NCBI RefSeq assembly: GCF_011317445.1 | Contig: NZ_JAAAPL010000001.1 | Coordinates: 2,189,001-2,253,000, forward strand | DNA: 64,000 bases | Source of the DNA: Chelativorans multitrophicus | Lineage (GTDB): Bacteria > Pseudomonadota > Alphaproteobacteria > Rhizobiales > Rhizobiaceae | Direction: 5' to 3' | Part shown: in pieces, positions 8,853 through 16,628 of the stretch | How the letters are laid out: each line of letters begins with the position of its first letter | How positions within the stretch are numbered: position 1 is the first letter of the stretch | Translations under genes and position numbers: made by a program | The notes under the pieces: model-generated | What the model was told of the DNA's origin: nothing | What the model saw: the letters and a program-made list of their open reading frames with translations, nothing else | The model's database searches: none

Positions 8853-9455
8853 CTAGTCGGAGATTTGTGTGACGGGTCCTTTCAGCCCCTCCCACCGCTT
8901 CAGCTTTCCAGTGTCGAGGCCGAAGAGATCGAGAGTCCGACCGATTGTATGATCCACCATCTCGTTGAGTGACTTCGGGTGAGTGTAAAATGCGGGAACC
9001 GGTGGCAGTATGATGCCGCCCATTTCAGTGACGACCGTCATGTTCCGCAGATGCGTCAAGGTCAGCGGCGCTTCACGCGCCAACAGCACCAGCCGCCGGC
9101 GTTCCTTGAGCACCACCTCGGCTGCCCGCGTCAACAGGCTGGAGGTTACACCAACGGCGATCTCAGCAAGGCTGCGCATGGAACACGGCGCTACGACCAT
9201 GCCAAGCGTTTGAAACGATCCGCTCGCACAAACCGCACCAATATTGCCAGGCGCATGGCAATAGCTTGCAAGTTTCCTGAAGTCCGCAGCTTTCATATTG
9301 AGCTCCTGCTCAATGGTCAGCACAGCGCTTTTTGAAACTATGAGATGCGTTTCGACCCCAAGGTCACGCAACAGCTCGAGGCACCGAAGGCCGTAAATGG
9401 CTCCCGAAGCACCGCTAATCCCGACAATCATCCTAGGATGAGCCACACCCAACAT
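8853..9455 (-). CDS. ubiX: UbiX-family flavin prenyltransferase
   Basis: About 200 residues with the UbiX signature: the FMN-binding GISGASGA near the N-terminus, PCSMRSLAEIA, TRAAEVVLKERR and REAPLTLTHLRNM, then PPVPAFY and GRTLDLFG near the C-terminus. UbiX joins dimethylallyl phosphate to FMN to make the prenyl-FMN needed by UbiD enzymes, so it serves the UbiD protein encoded two genes downstream. The start is uncertain: ATG 9455 (adjacent to GGGGG) and ATG 9431 (directly before the FMN motif) are both possible, as is an intervening GTG. It is the first gene of the minus-strand operon ubiX, monooxygenase, ubiD, aldehyde dehydrogenase, ThDP enzyme. A dedicated copy for catabolism is typical of such clusters. 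Confidence 0.9.
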   Translation of the reverse strand: MLGVAHPRMIVGISGASGAIYGLRCLELLRDLGVETHLIVSKSAVLTIEQELNMKAADFRKLASYCHAPGNIGAVCASGSFQTLGMVVAPCSMRSLAEIAVGVTSSLLTRAAEVVLKERRRLVLLAREAPLTLTHLRNMTVVTEMGGIILPPVPAFYTHPKSLNEMVDHTIGRTLDLFGLDTGKLKRWEGLKGPVTQISD

Positions 9456-10030
9456 CCCCCAAGTGGTTTCATGCGAGACATTTCTGGTACTGCCAGAGTG
9501 TACGCATTCTGCAAGCATTCTGGAGCTGCTGTTCAATGGCCGAGCCGCCGCAAAACACTCCAAATAATAGGATGACATCTGACGATATGTCAACGTGCTT
9601 TCGATATAGCGCGCAACTGAGTGCCATGCCTTGCCGGCCATCCATCTGCAGACAAGCACGATTTAGTTTAGCAGCCACCGGTCCCCAGCGTAAACCGCAG
9701 CGCTCAACCTCATCGACTGGAGCTTCGGGTTGAAACCTGAATTAGAAAACTTTGGCCGGGTTGCGATTCCCGTGATTGGAGGTCCGATGCACTCTGGAAG
9801 GCAACCGGCAGTATCTGCCACCCTTTTACCGGAAGCGGATGCTGGAACTGCCTGAAGGAAGCCGAATATGCCCGGTCTAGTGTCCAAGGCGATAGCGGGC
9901 CGTGACGATGCGCTATTTTTAGCAACCGCCAATGGCAAGGGCTATCATGCGCATCGAACCTGGCAGACATAGCCATGCACACAACGCGTCATGGGCCAAT
10001 GGCCTACCGGCAGAGGGGGAAGATGGCAGA
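9456..10030. other. 575-base intergenic region before ubiX
   Basis: Lies between the tandem-MarR gene (3' end) and ubiX (5' end), both minus strand, so it should contain the operon promoter. It carries the inverted repeat at 9573-9592. I recognise no gene or RNA in the remainder. Confidence 0.5.
9573..9592 (-). promoter_or_regulatory. Inverted repeat TGACAT-N8-ATGTCA with element site 3
   Basis: A 6-base-arm inverted repeat (9573-9578 and 9587-9592), with GACATCTGACGATAT (9574-9588) matching the recurring GAYRTCTGAT word. It is 118 bases upstream of the ubiX start. Likely an operator of the ubiX operon; the neighbouring tandem-MarR protein is the natural candidate regulator by proximity only. 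Confidence 0.4.
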
Positions 10031-10996
10031 TTAGATGTCAGGAACCGTCGAAAAAAGCGCCTCATTGCGCCCGATTATCCGGTCAATCATACCGAACAGC
10101 GCAGCTTGGTCCGTTTCTGAAAGCGGCGCCACCAGGTCATTCATTGCCTGACGGGCCGGGATGCTCGCCCTCTGCAGGAGCTCGCGGCCTTCGCTGGTGA
10201 GAGACAGGATGCGCCGCCGCATGTCATCCTCGCCAACCTTCTTAACGACGCAACCACGTTTGCGAAGCAGTCTCAGCACCAGCGCGATTGTTGAACGGTC
10301 GATGGCGATCAGACGTGCCAGCGTCACCTGATCGATATTCTCGCATTTATCGAGAACATACAGCACACCATACTGGCTCGGGGTGAGTTGCAAATCTTTG
10401 CAGTGATCCAGGAACAGCGCGACCGAAAGCTGGTGCGCTCGACGCAATAGAAAGCCTGGCCGCCGATAAAGCTCCTGTAGCTTTTTGCGATCGGCACCCT
10501 GCTCAGGCGCGAGGTTACCATGGTTCACCAATTGCGTCAGGAGCTTAATGAGATGGCGGCGCTCATGGCTCAAAAGACAGTCAAGCAGCCGCAACTTGGC
10601 CCGCTCGGCGGGTTTTGCCGCTTGCCTGAACACCTCCTGCCCTTGCGGAGTGAGGCGAAGGATGCGACGACGCCGATCATTGACGTCGGTTTCACGGGCA
10701 ATCAGCTCCCGACTTTCGAGCAGCCCGATCACCAGGCCTGCGGTGGACCGATCAAGGCCAATGAGACGCGCCACGGTAATCTGATCAAGGCTATCCAACG
10801 CATTCAAGGCAAACATGACCCCAAACTGCGTCGTAGTAATGCCTAGTGACGAACACGCCTCGTCAAAAATGGATTGCGAAATCTGCTTTGCGCGGCGAAT
10901 TTTGAATCCTGGACGACGATAAAGGTCGGTTAAGCGCTTACGGTAGATTTGCGTCTCGTCTTCTTCTTCGCCGATCAACAATGCACCCCACCACAC
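10031..10996 (-). CDS. Fused tandem MarR-family transcriptional regulator
   Basis: This 321-residue protein contains two complete MarR winged-helix units in one chain. LYRRPGF occurs at residues 25-31 and again at 177-183, each followed by the DNA-recognition part (TVARLIGLDRST, then TLARLIAIDRST) and an arginine-rich wing (DRRRRILRLT, then DDMRRRILSLT). The period is about 152 residues, the length of one ordinary MarR subunit, so an internal duplication gave a covalent pseudo-dimer. MarR proteins usually repress catabolic operons and release DNA on binding an aromatic ligand. The start is GTG at 10996, with no ATG nearby. It lies next to the ubiX operon, its probable target. Confidence 0.88.
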   Translation of the reverse strand: MWWGALLIGEEEDETQIYRKRLTDLYRRPGFKIRRAKQISQSIFDEACSSLGITTTQFGVMFALNALDSLDQITVARLIGLDRSTAGLVIGLLESRELIARETDVNDRRRRILRLTPQGQEVFRQAAKPAERAKLRLLDCLLSHERRHLIKLLTQLVNHGNLAPEQGADRKKLQELYRRPGFLLRRAHQLSVALFLDHCKDLQLTPSQYGVLYVLDKCENIDQVTLARLIAIDRSTIALVLRLLRKRGCVVKKVGEDDMRRRILSLTSEGRELLQRASIPARQAMNDLVAPLSETDQAALFGMIDRIIGRNEALFSTVPDI

Positions 10997-11198
10997 ATCG
11001 TCGGACTTTTCACATAACGCCGTAGCATTGAAACTGGGCTCAAGGATACCACCCCAAACGTTGCCAAAATGGGTACAACATGCCGCGCTGTCAACTTATC
11101 TGCGAGCCTGGGAACAACAAACGGCAGCGTCTACCACCGATGCCGGCATAAAGCGCATTACACATCGCCGTCTCCTCAACTTTGCTATCGGCTTGATG

Positions 11199-12239
11199 TC
11201 AAGATCGAAGGCTCTGCGCAGCACCGTTTGGCCGTGCCCTTGGATCAAGCACAACCTTTCCAAGCACGTCGTTTCCGTCCGCCAACACATGCCCCTCGCG
11301 CACCTGATAGAGCGGCAGCACACAGCCGATCAGTGGCCGAAACTTGCCGCTGGCCGCAAGCTCAATACCCTTGCGGATGTCATCCGGCGTCTGGCCGGTC
11401 GATCCCATAATGGTCAATTGGTTGAGGTAGAGAAAGGCAACATCGAGAGGAACAATTCCGCCCCCGTGAGTGCCCACGCTGACCAGTCGGCCGAAACGGC
11501 GCAGGCTTTTAAATGCCGCCGGGAATAGAACCGGATCGCTGATATTCTCGCAAACCACATCGACTCCTGCATTGCCGGTGATACGCATGACCTCGGCGTG
11601 CAGATCCTGGCTGCGATAATTGATCCCGAATTCCCCGCCCAGCGCCATCGCCGCGGAAACCCTTTCGTCCGCACCGGCGGCCACAATCACCCGCGCGCCC
11701 AGATGACGGGCGACCTGCACACTTGCGCTACCGAGGCCGCCGGAGGCGCCCATGACCAGGACCCATTCGCCCGGCTGCAGCTTCGCCTTTGTCTCCAGCA
11801 TATGGAAAGCTTGAGGGACATGCCGAATGGCAATGCTGGCTGTTGCAAAATCAAGACCCGCGGGCAACGGAAAGGCACTGGCAGCGGGTACACAGACATA
11901 CTCGGCATAGCCGCCCCAGAGATCAACACCCAACATCCGCGGCACGTCCTCGGGCTCATAGCGAATGCGGGATGACACAGCCACGGGGTCGCCGGGCTTG
12001 AAGTCGCTTACCTCCGCCCCCGTCTCCACCACGACCCCTGAGGGATCGACCCCTAACACATGCGGCAAAACGGGGCGCTTGGCATACGCCCCCTGACGCA
12101 CCTTTATATCCAGGGTGCGGTTTACGGTGACAGCATGTACCTGCACCAGAACGTCATGGGGACCGGGTCGCGGCGTAGGAACCATTTCCCAGCCAATGAC
12201 TTCCGGACCGCCGAAATCATGCATGACGGCGGCATACAT
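11199..12239 (-). CDS. Zinc-independent MDR oxidoreductase (quinone oxidoreductase-like)
   Basis: This 346-residue medium-chain dehydrogenase/reductase carries a GroES-like N-terminal domain and a Rossmann domain with the NADPH-binding VMGASGGLGSASVQVA. The zinc ligands of classical alcohol dehydrogenases are not seen, so it is probably a reductase of activated double bonds or quinones. ATG 12239 is preceded by AGAGGA and lies 25 bases after the stop of the dioxygenase gene; the frame opens five codons earlier without a ribosome site. It is co-transcribed with the extradiol dioxygenase, consistent with action on a ring-cleavage or ring-modified intermediate. The specific reaction is unknown. 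Confidence 0.85.
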   Translation of the reverse strand: MYAAVMHDFGGPEVIGWEMVPTPRPGPHDVLVQVHAVTVNRTLDIKVRQGAYAKRPVLPHVLGVDPSGVVVETGAEVSDFKPGDPVAVSSRIRYEPEDVPRMLGVDLWGGYAEYVCVPAASAFPLPAGLDFATASIAIRHVPQAFHMLETKAKLQPGEWVLVMGASGGLGSASVQVARHLGARVIVAAGADERVSAAMALGGEFGINYRSQDLHAEVMRITGNAGVDVVCENISDPVLFPAAFKSLRRFGRLVSVGTHGGGIVPLDVAFLYLNQLTIMGSTGQTPDDIRKGIELAASGKFRPLIGCVLPLYQVREGHVLADGNDVLGKVVLDPRARPNGAAQSLRS

Positions 12240-12264
12240 CTTGTCCTCTACCATCGAGTGCGGC

Positions 12265-13263
12265 CTATCCCTGTTCGCGTTGGCGCCGGAAGTCCGGCAG
12301 AGGCGGCAATCCCCAGGTCATGGATTCCTCTTGCAGCCAGACGCGCGGCCATTGCGGCTTCTCGAAATGCCAGGGCCGCGCCTCGAAATAGCCAAGCGCT
12401 TCATCGGCCATCTGATCCAACTCGGCATAAAATTCAATGATATGGTCATCCGGGTCGCGGTGGTAAAGGAACAAATTGTGCCCGACGCTGTGTCGGCCTG
12501 GCCCCCAGATCACCTTGATCCGGTTTTGGCCAAGAAGGTCGGCGGCCCGCATGATGTGCGATGCATCGAGCAATTCGAATGCGATGTGGTGCATCCGACC
12601 GGTACGGCCCTTTAGGAAATTTACCGTATGGTGATCCTTGTTGCAGCGCAAAAATGCAAAGTAATCCTCGATCCAATCGGATTCACGGAACCCCAGAACT
12701 TGTTTGTAGAAGTCCACGACCTTGTGAATTTCCGGCACGCTGAAGGCGATATGGCCCATCTTTAGTGGCGCTACGCCTGTGACGCGCGACAAGTCACCCA
12801 CAGCATCCCATGATTTAAACAGTTCGATGCGCGTGCCCTTGGGGTCGAGCAGCGTCAGGCTGCCGCTGATACCAGGAGCCGGATCACTCGCCAGGTCGCT
12901 GTCGACTCCGGCATTTTTCAAATCTCTGGCGACGGCGGTGAAGTCCGTATCGGGAGCAACCTCGAAGGACAACGCGGAACAATGTGCGGCATCGCCCTGC
13001 CGAATGTGGATGGCCAATTGACCGGAACGGCTTGCAAGAAAGGCGTCCTTTCTCTGCCTGTCTACAAGGGAAAACCCAAGCAGGTCGGTGTAGTAGTCTA
13101 GTTGCCGCCCGAGATCAGGCGTCTCAAGCACCGAATGGCCTATGCGGCGCGCTTGAACGATACAGGTCCAGGGATAGGGGTTCTCAAGCCGTCTTTGTTT
13201 GATGTTACTGTTAGTGCCGTTTACCAAGGTTTCCATTTCGAATTTCCGGTCGATGAGGCTCAT
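12265..13263 (-). CDS. Extradiol ring-cleavage dioxygenase (VOC family), copy 1
   Basis: This 332-residue protein has two vicinal-oxygen-chelate domains as in type I extradiol dioxygenases. Metal ligands are visible in the C-terminal domain: His in MGHIAF, His in MHHIAFE and Glu in IIEFYAE, with the family motif GPGRHSVGHNLFLYHRDPD. Such enzymes insert O2 beside a catecholic diol using Fe(II) or Mn(II) (meta-cleavage). The HpaD/2,3-diol branch looks closest by wording. It has an N-terminal extension of about 35 residues; ATG 13236 is an alternative start. A paralogue lies at 15650-16537. It is followed by the MDR gene and preceded by a strong hairpin. Confidence 0.87.
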   Translation of the reverse strand: MSLIDRKFEMETLVNGTNSNIKQRRLENPYPWTCIVQARRIGHSVLETPDLGRQLDYYTDLLGFSLVDRQRKDAFLASRSGQLAIHIRQGDAAHCSALSFEVAPDTDFTAVARDLKNAGVDSDLASDPAPGISGSLTLLDPKGTRIELFKSWDAVGDLSRVTGVAPLKMGHIAFSVPEIHKVVDFYKQVLGFRESDWIEDYFAFLRCNKDHHTVNFLKGRTGRMHHIAFELLDASHIMRAADLLGQNRIKVIWGPGRHSVGHNLFLYHRDPDDHIIEFYAELDQMADEALGYFEARPWHFEKPQWPRVWLQEESMTWGLPPLPDFRRQREQG

Positions 13264-13270
13264 TGAACTC

Positions 13271-13300
13271 GTGCTGCGCTGACAGCGACCAGCGCAGCAC
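13271..13300. other. Perfect 11-base-pair hairpin before dioxygenase copy 1
   Basis: GTGCTGCGCTG (13271-13281) pairs with CAGCGCAGCAC (13290-13300) across an 8-base loop. It sits between the TctC-type gene and the dioxygenase gene on the minus strand. No T-run follows on either strand, so it is more likely an mRNA processing/stability or attenuation structure than a simple terminator. Confidence 0.5.
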
Positions 13301-13318
13301 TAGAGCTATTGAAGCAAA

Positions 13319-14299
13319 TCAGTTTGCGTCTGCCGTGGCGGTGATGTGAGCCTCTTTGATGACGGCCTCCCAACGCACACGCTCTTCCTCAAGAAACGCA
13401 TCCATCTCTGCCGGCGTACTGCCGATGCTGACCATTCCAATCGCAGCTATCTGCTTTTGGGTATCTGGATCTGCCTGGGCCTCGAGCACTGCCTCATTCA
13501 GGGTATTGACAATCTCCTCAGGTGTGCCGGGAGGTGCGGCGATTGCGTTCCAGCTCTCGATGTAGACGCCCGGAACGCCAAGCTCGTCAAGCGTCGGCAC
13601 ATCAGGCAACTCCGGAAGGTGCTCGCGCGAGGCCACCGCAAGTATCTTAGCGCCAGAGGACTCCACCAGGTTTCGAGCAGCCACCGGCATCAGGATCATC
13701 ATATCGACGTTGCCGGCCGCTACGTCGTTCATTGCCGTCGCAGTGGAGCGAAAGGGCACATGCAACAGGTCAATGCCGGCCACTGTCTTGAGAAGCTCCG
13801 AGCCCAGATGCGGAAGCGTCCCGATGCCCTGCGACGCATAGCTCACCTCGCCTGGATGCGATTTCGCATAGGCAAGGAACTCTTCGAAGTTTTTGGCCGC
13901 GACATTCTTGCTGACGACGACCGTATTGTTCGCCGAGTTGACCACTGAAATCGACGCCAGCTCCTTCGGATCATAGCTGAGCGATCCATAAAGCGCCTCG
14001 TTGATCACCAAAGGGGCGGGCGCAGCCATCAGAAGCGTGTAGCCGTCGGGATTGGCACGGCTGACATAGTCCGCCGCGACGCTGCCGCCAGCACCCGGCC
14101 GGGCCTCGACAAGAACCGGCTGCCCCCACTTCTTGCTCATCTTGTCTGCCAGCATGCGCGCCGTGGCGTCAATATTACCGCCGGCACCACCTGCCACTAC
14201 AATGGTGATAGGCTTGTTCGGGAAATTTTCCTGAGCATGCGACGCGGAGACGCCGCACAAAGCCAGGAAAACACCGCACAACAGTCCAACATTCCTCAC
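13319..14299 (-). CDS. Bug/TctC-family tripartite tricarboxylate transporter binding protein
   Basis: This 326-residue periplasmic binding protein has a signal peptide ending near SHA-QE (residue 22). The Bug-family pattern follows: PNKPITIVVAGGAGG, ARPGAGGSVAADYV, PDGYTLLMAAPA and a C-terminal part with PGTPEEIVN. Bug proteins bind di- or tricarboxylates, aromatic acids or amides and pass them to TctAB. No TctA or TctB gene is in the window, so it is an orphan. The start is GTG at 14299 behind GGAGGAGG. It is the first gene of a minus-strand run leading into the dioxygenase and MDR genes. An uptake or sensing role for the pathway substrate is inference. Confidence 0.9.
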   Translation of the reverse strand: MRNVGLLCGVFLALCGVSASHAQENFPNKPITIVVAGGAGGNIDATARMLADKMSKKWGQPVLVEARPGAGGSVAADYVSRANPDGYTLLMAAPAPLVINEALYGSLSYDPKELASISVVNSANNTVVVSKNVAAKNFEEFLAYAKSHPGEVSYASQGIGTLPHLGSELLKTVAGIDLLHVPFRSTATAMNDVAAGNVDMMILMPVAARNLVESSGAKILAVASREHLPELPDVPTLDELGVPGVYIESWNAIAAPPGTPEEIVNTLNEAVLEAQADPDTQKQIAAIGMVSIGSTPAEMDAFLEEERVRWEAVIKEAHITATADAN

Positions 14300-14430
14300 T
14301 TGATCCTCCTCCTGCCACGGTTCTTTTGCCCGCGGCGTCCATGCTCAACAGTCGCGAGAGCATCCATTGGCACCTTCGCCTGCGCCTCGAATGGTAGAAG
14401 CGGCCAAGGTCTTCGTCAACATAAAACGAT

Positions 14431-14445
14431 GATATCTGATTATTT
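14431..14445 (-). promoter_or_regulatory. GAYRTCTGAT-type element, site 4
   Basis: GATATCTGATTATTT, 132 bases upstream of the TctC-type gene start and in the same orientation as the other three copies. Operator function is inferred from recurrence alone. Confidence 0.35.
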
Positions 14446-14841
14446 GGTCCGAACGATGCGCCACAAATGCGAGCGCTCGGACAGCTTTTCCTTTCAGCTG
14501 CAACTCGGCTGGGATAAGCGACGAAGAGTTGCGCCCGGGCCATTTTCTCCGTTAATGGTGGGATTCAACACAGTCCGGATAGCCAGCGTCTTCTCTCAGC
14601 ACGCCCCAGATTGGCCCATTCTGGCACGGCTACCGCAGATTGCACACAAATGGCAGACGTCAGCTCATATACGCCAGGATGCTACATGGACTTTCACGCC
14701 GCCGCCGAAACAACAAGCCAGCCGGCGGCATGGTCGCTCGAATGCAAGCCTCCCCTTTTACCGGAATCGTCCCGCGGGAAAGATGCTCACCCAATTTCAA
14801 TCGGCCAAAGCCCCCTGTCAGCGATTGCATAATTCATCGAT

Positions 14842-14851
14842 TTGTGCACAA
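14842..14851. promoter_or_regulatory. Palindrome TTGTGCACAA upstream of gntR gene
   Basis: A perfect 10-base palindrome ending 31 bases before the GntR-family gene, in an AT-rich stretch typical of a promoter. Related words occur at 22531 (ATTGTGCATAA, before the Tat-exported binding-protein gene) and 8767 (TTGTGCAC). It may be the autoregulatory operator of the adjacent FCD-type regulator. Confidence 0.4.
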
Positions 14852-14882
14852 TATTATCTAAACACCACAATATGAGCCATTC

Positions 14883-15620
14883 ATGCACACTGTTTCGCTA
14901 AGGACCGATCAACTATCGGAACAGGCCTATCGCCTGATCCGGAAAGCTATCTTGCGGGGCGACATTGAGCCTGGCTCACGCTTGAAAATAGATATGCTTC
15001 AGCGCCAGTTTTCGTTCTCCAGCAGCCCATTGCGTGAAGCTCTGAACCGGCTCGTCTCCGAAGATCTTGTTGAGATTGATAATCGCCGCGGCTTTCGGGC
15101 GGCGGCCGTTTCGCTGCGAGATATGAAAGACCTGACGGCCTTCCGCCTGAACATAGAGCCGATTTCGTTACGCGAGTCGATCGAGCATGGCGACGACGAA
15201 TGGGAGGCGCAGGTGCTTGCCGCCTATCATCGCCTTGACCTTCTGGAGGCGCGAGAGGATGAGCAGGCGCCCTACAGCGACGAATGGGCTGAGCGGCATA
15301 GAGCCTTCCACGCAGCACTTATCGCCGCCTGTCCTTCCTCCCGGCAGATTTCGGTCTGCCTGAACCTTTTCGATCATGTAGAGCGCTACCGGCGGCTTTC
15401 GATCTGTTGGCGAAAATCCAAACGCGACCGTTCAAACGAACACAGGGAGATCATGGATGCCGCCTTGGCGCGTGATCATGAAAGAGCAGTCTCGAAGCTG
15501 ACGGAGCATATCGAGCGGACAACGCTGCATGTGGCGAGGATGCTAAAGGCGCTGGAAACAGAAAAAACTGCCACAGGACAGGAGCAGGTCGAAGGTCTCG
15601 GTCGGGCAATGAAGGCCTGA
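14883..15620 (+). CDS. GntR-family regulator with FCD ligand domain
   Basis: This 245-residue protein has an N-terminal winged helix (AYRLIRKAILRGDIEPGSRL, then SSSPLREALNRLVSEDLV and a wing with NRRGFRAA) followed by an all-helical FCD domain (about residues 85-225). The FCD domain contains metal/ligand-type histidines in RHRAFHAAL and LTEHIERT. FadR/VanR/CsiR-like regulators repress operons for organic or aromatic acids and release DNA when the ligand is bound. It lies 29 bases before the second dioxygenase gene and TRAP system, its likely targets. The palindrome at 14842 is a candidate autoregulatory site. Confidence 0.9.
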   Translation: MHTVSLRTDQLSEQAYRLIRKAILRGDIEPGSRLKIDMLQRQFSFSSSPLREALNRLVSEDLVEIDNRRGFRAAAVSLRDMKDLTAFRLNIEPISLRESIEHGDDEWEAQVLAAYHRLDLLEAREDEQAPYSDEWAERHRAFHAALIAACPSSRQISVCLNLFDHVERYRRLSICWRKSKRDRSNEHREIMDAALARDHERAVSKLTEHIERTTLHVARMLKALETEKTATGQEQVEGLGRAMKA

Positions 15621-15649
15621 ACCGGACCAGGAGGGCGGGGGAGTATCCG

Positions 15650-16537
15650 ATGGGGATCATCAGAAAGATTGGCTACGCCACGTTCCAGACCGCCGACCTA
15701 TCGCGTCTTTCGGAATACTATCAGCAGTTGCTAGGGCTGACCGTTCAGGCGCAAACAGAGTCGACGATCTATCTCGCTTGCCCGCTGGACCGCCATTCAG
15801 TGGTGCTGGAGAAAGGCAGCCTGCCGCATTGCAGTGCCATTGGGCTGGAAGTTGCGTCCGATGAAGACCTTAGCATTTTGGTCCGGCACCTAAAAACTGC
15901 AGGCGTTGCGGTCGCTGAGATCTCCGATCCCGCACCGGGCGTGAAGCGGCGGATCAGCTTCGCCGGACCAGATGCTTTTGGCATCGAAGTGCAGGTTGAA
16001 AATCCGAGCACCGGCAATGTGGAGGACCGGAAGGCGATTGACGCGCGCAGGCTTGGCCACGTGGCATTCAAGGTGCGTAATGTGCAGGCAAGCGCCCGGT
16101 TCTTCTGCGATGTACTGGGCTTTCGGGTCAGCGACTGGATTGGTGACTATTTCACATTTCTGCGGTGCGGTACCGACCATCACACAGTTAACTTCATTCA
16201 GCACGACAAGCCAGAACTGCACCACATCGCGTTTGAGCTCGACAACTTCTATCACATAAAGACCGCATGCGATTTCCTGGGCAGGCATCGCATTGCGCTC
16301 ATGTCGGGTCCCGGACGTCACGGCCCCGGCCACAACATCTTCACCTACCATAAGAACCCTGACAGCCAGACGGTCGAGCTTTATGCCGAGCTCGATCAGA
16401 TGCTGGACGAAGAAATGGGTTGTTTCGACAGCCGGCCTTGGCACGAAGACAGCCCTCAACGCCCGAAGGTGTGGGAGCCTGGGCTTTTTACCACCAATAG
16501 CTGGGGTGTGCCTCGGACCTACAGCGTCCGCGACTGA
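15650..16537 (+). CDS. Extradiol ring-cleavage dioxygenase (VOC family), copy 2
   Basis: This 295-residue two-domain VOC protein is paralogous to the one at 12265-13263 but lacks its N-terminal extension. Probable Fe/Mn ligands are His in RLGHVAF, His in LHHIAFELD and Glu in VELYAELDQ; GPGRHGPGHNIFTYHKNPD is shared with copy 1. It should open a catecholic ring by meta-cleavage. GGGGG lies shortly upstream of the ATG at 15650. It is followed by TRAP transporter genes, an FAH-fold hydrolase and a ThDP enzyme, a plausible lower pathway. Two copies may act on different intermediates or be induced by different regulators. The substrate is unknown. Confidence 0.88.
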   Translation: MGIIRKIGYATFQTADLSRLSEYYQQLLGLTVQAQTESTIYLACPLDRHSVVLEKGSLPHCSAIGLEVASDEDLSILVRHLKTAGVAVAEISDPAPGVKRRISFAGPDAFGIEVQVENPSTGNVEDRKAIDARRLGHVAFKVRNVQASARFFCDVLGFRVSDWIGDYFTFLRCGTDHHTVNFIQHDKPELHHIAFELDNFYHIKTACDFLGRHRIALMSGPGRHGPGHNIFTYHKNPDSQTVELYAELDQMLDEEMGCFDSRPWHEDSPQRPKVWEPGLFTTNSWGVPRTYSVRD

Positions 16538-16554
16538 GGGTGTGCCCACACAGC

Positions 16555-16601
16555 CGGGGACTGCTGAGACACGTAGATTGTCTCCTACATGCGGCTCCCC
16601 A
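16555..16601 (+). other. Nested hairpin between dioxygenase and TRAP genes
   Basis: GAGACA (16566-16571) pairs with TGTCTC (16579-16584), flanked by GGGGA and TCCCC that could extend the fold. No T-run follows. Probably an intercistronic RNA structure that separates expression of the binding protein from the upstream gene. Confidence 0.3.
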
Positions 16602-16628
16602 GTTCTGACACCAATAAGGGAGGAAGCA

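Larger units (their letters stand above)
14300..14882. other. 583-base divergent intergenic region
   Basis: Separates the minus-strand TctC-type gene from the plus-strand GntR gene, so it should hold both promoters. It contains GATATCTGATTATTT (14431-14445) on the TctC side and the palindrome TTGTGCACAA (14842-14851) on the GntR side. A long frame crosses it on the plus strand, but its product is low-complexity in appearance and resembles no family I know. Confidence 0.5.

Noticed and set aside
14627-14645. TGGCACGGCTACCGC as a further sigma-54 promoter
   Set aside because: The -12 part is CCGC instead of TTGC and no gene start is suitably placed.
14237-14875. A 212-codon plus-strand frame across the TctC-GntR divergent region
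   Set aside because: It overlaps the TctC-type gene, its product looks like random GC-rich translation and resembles no family, and both divergent promoters must lie here.
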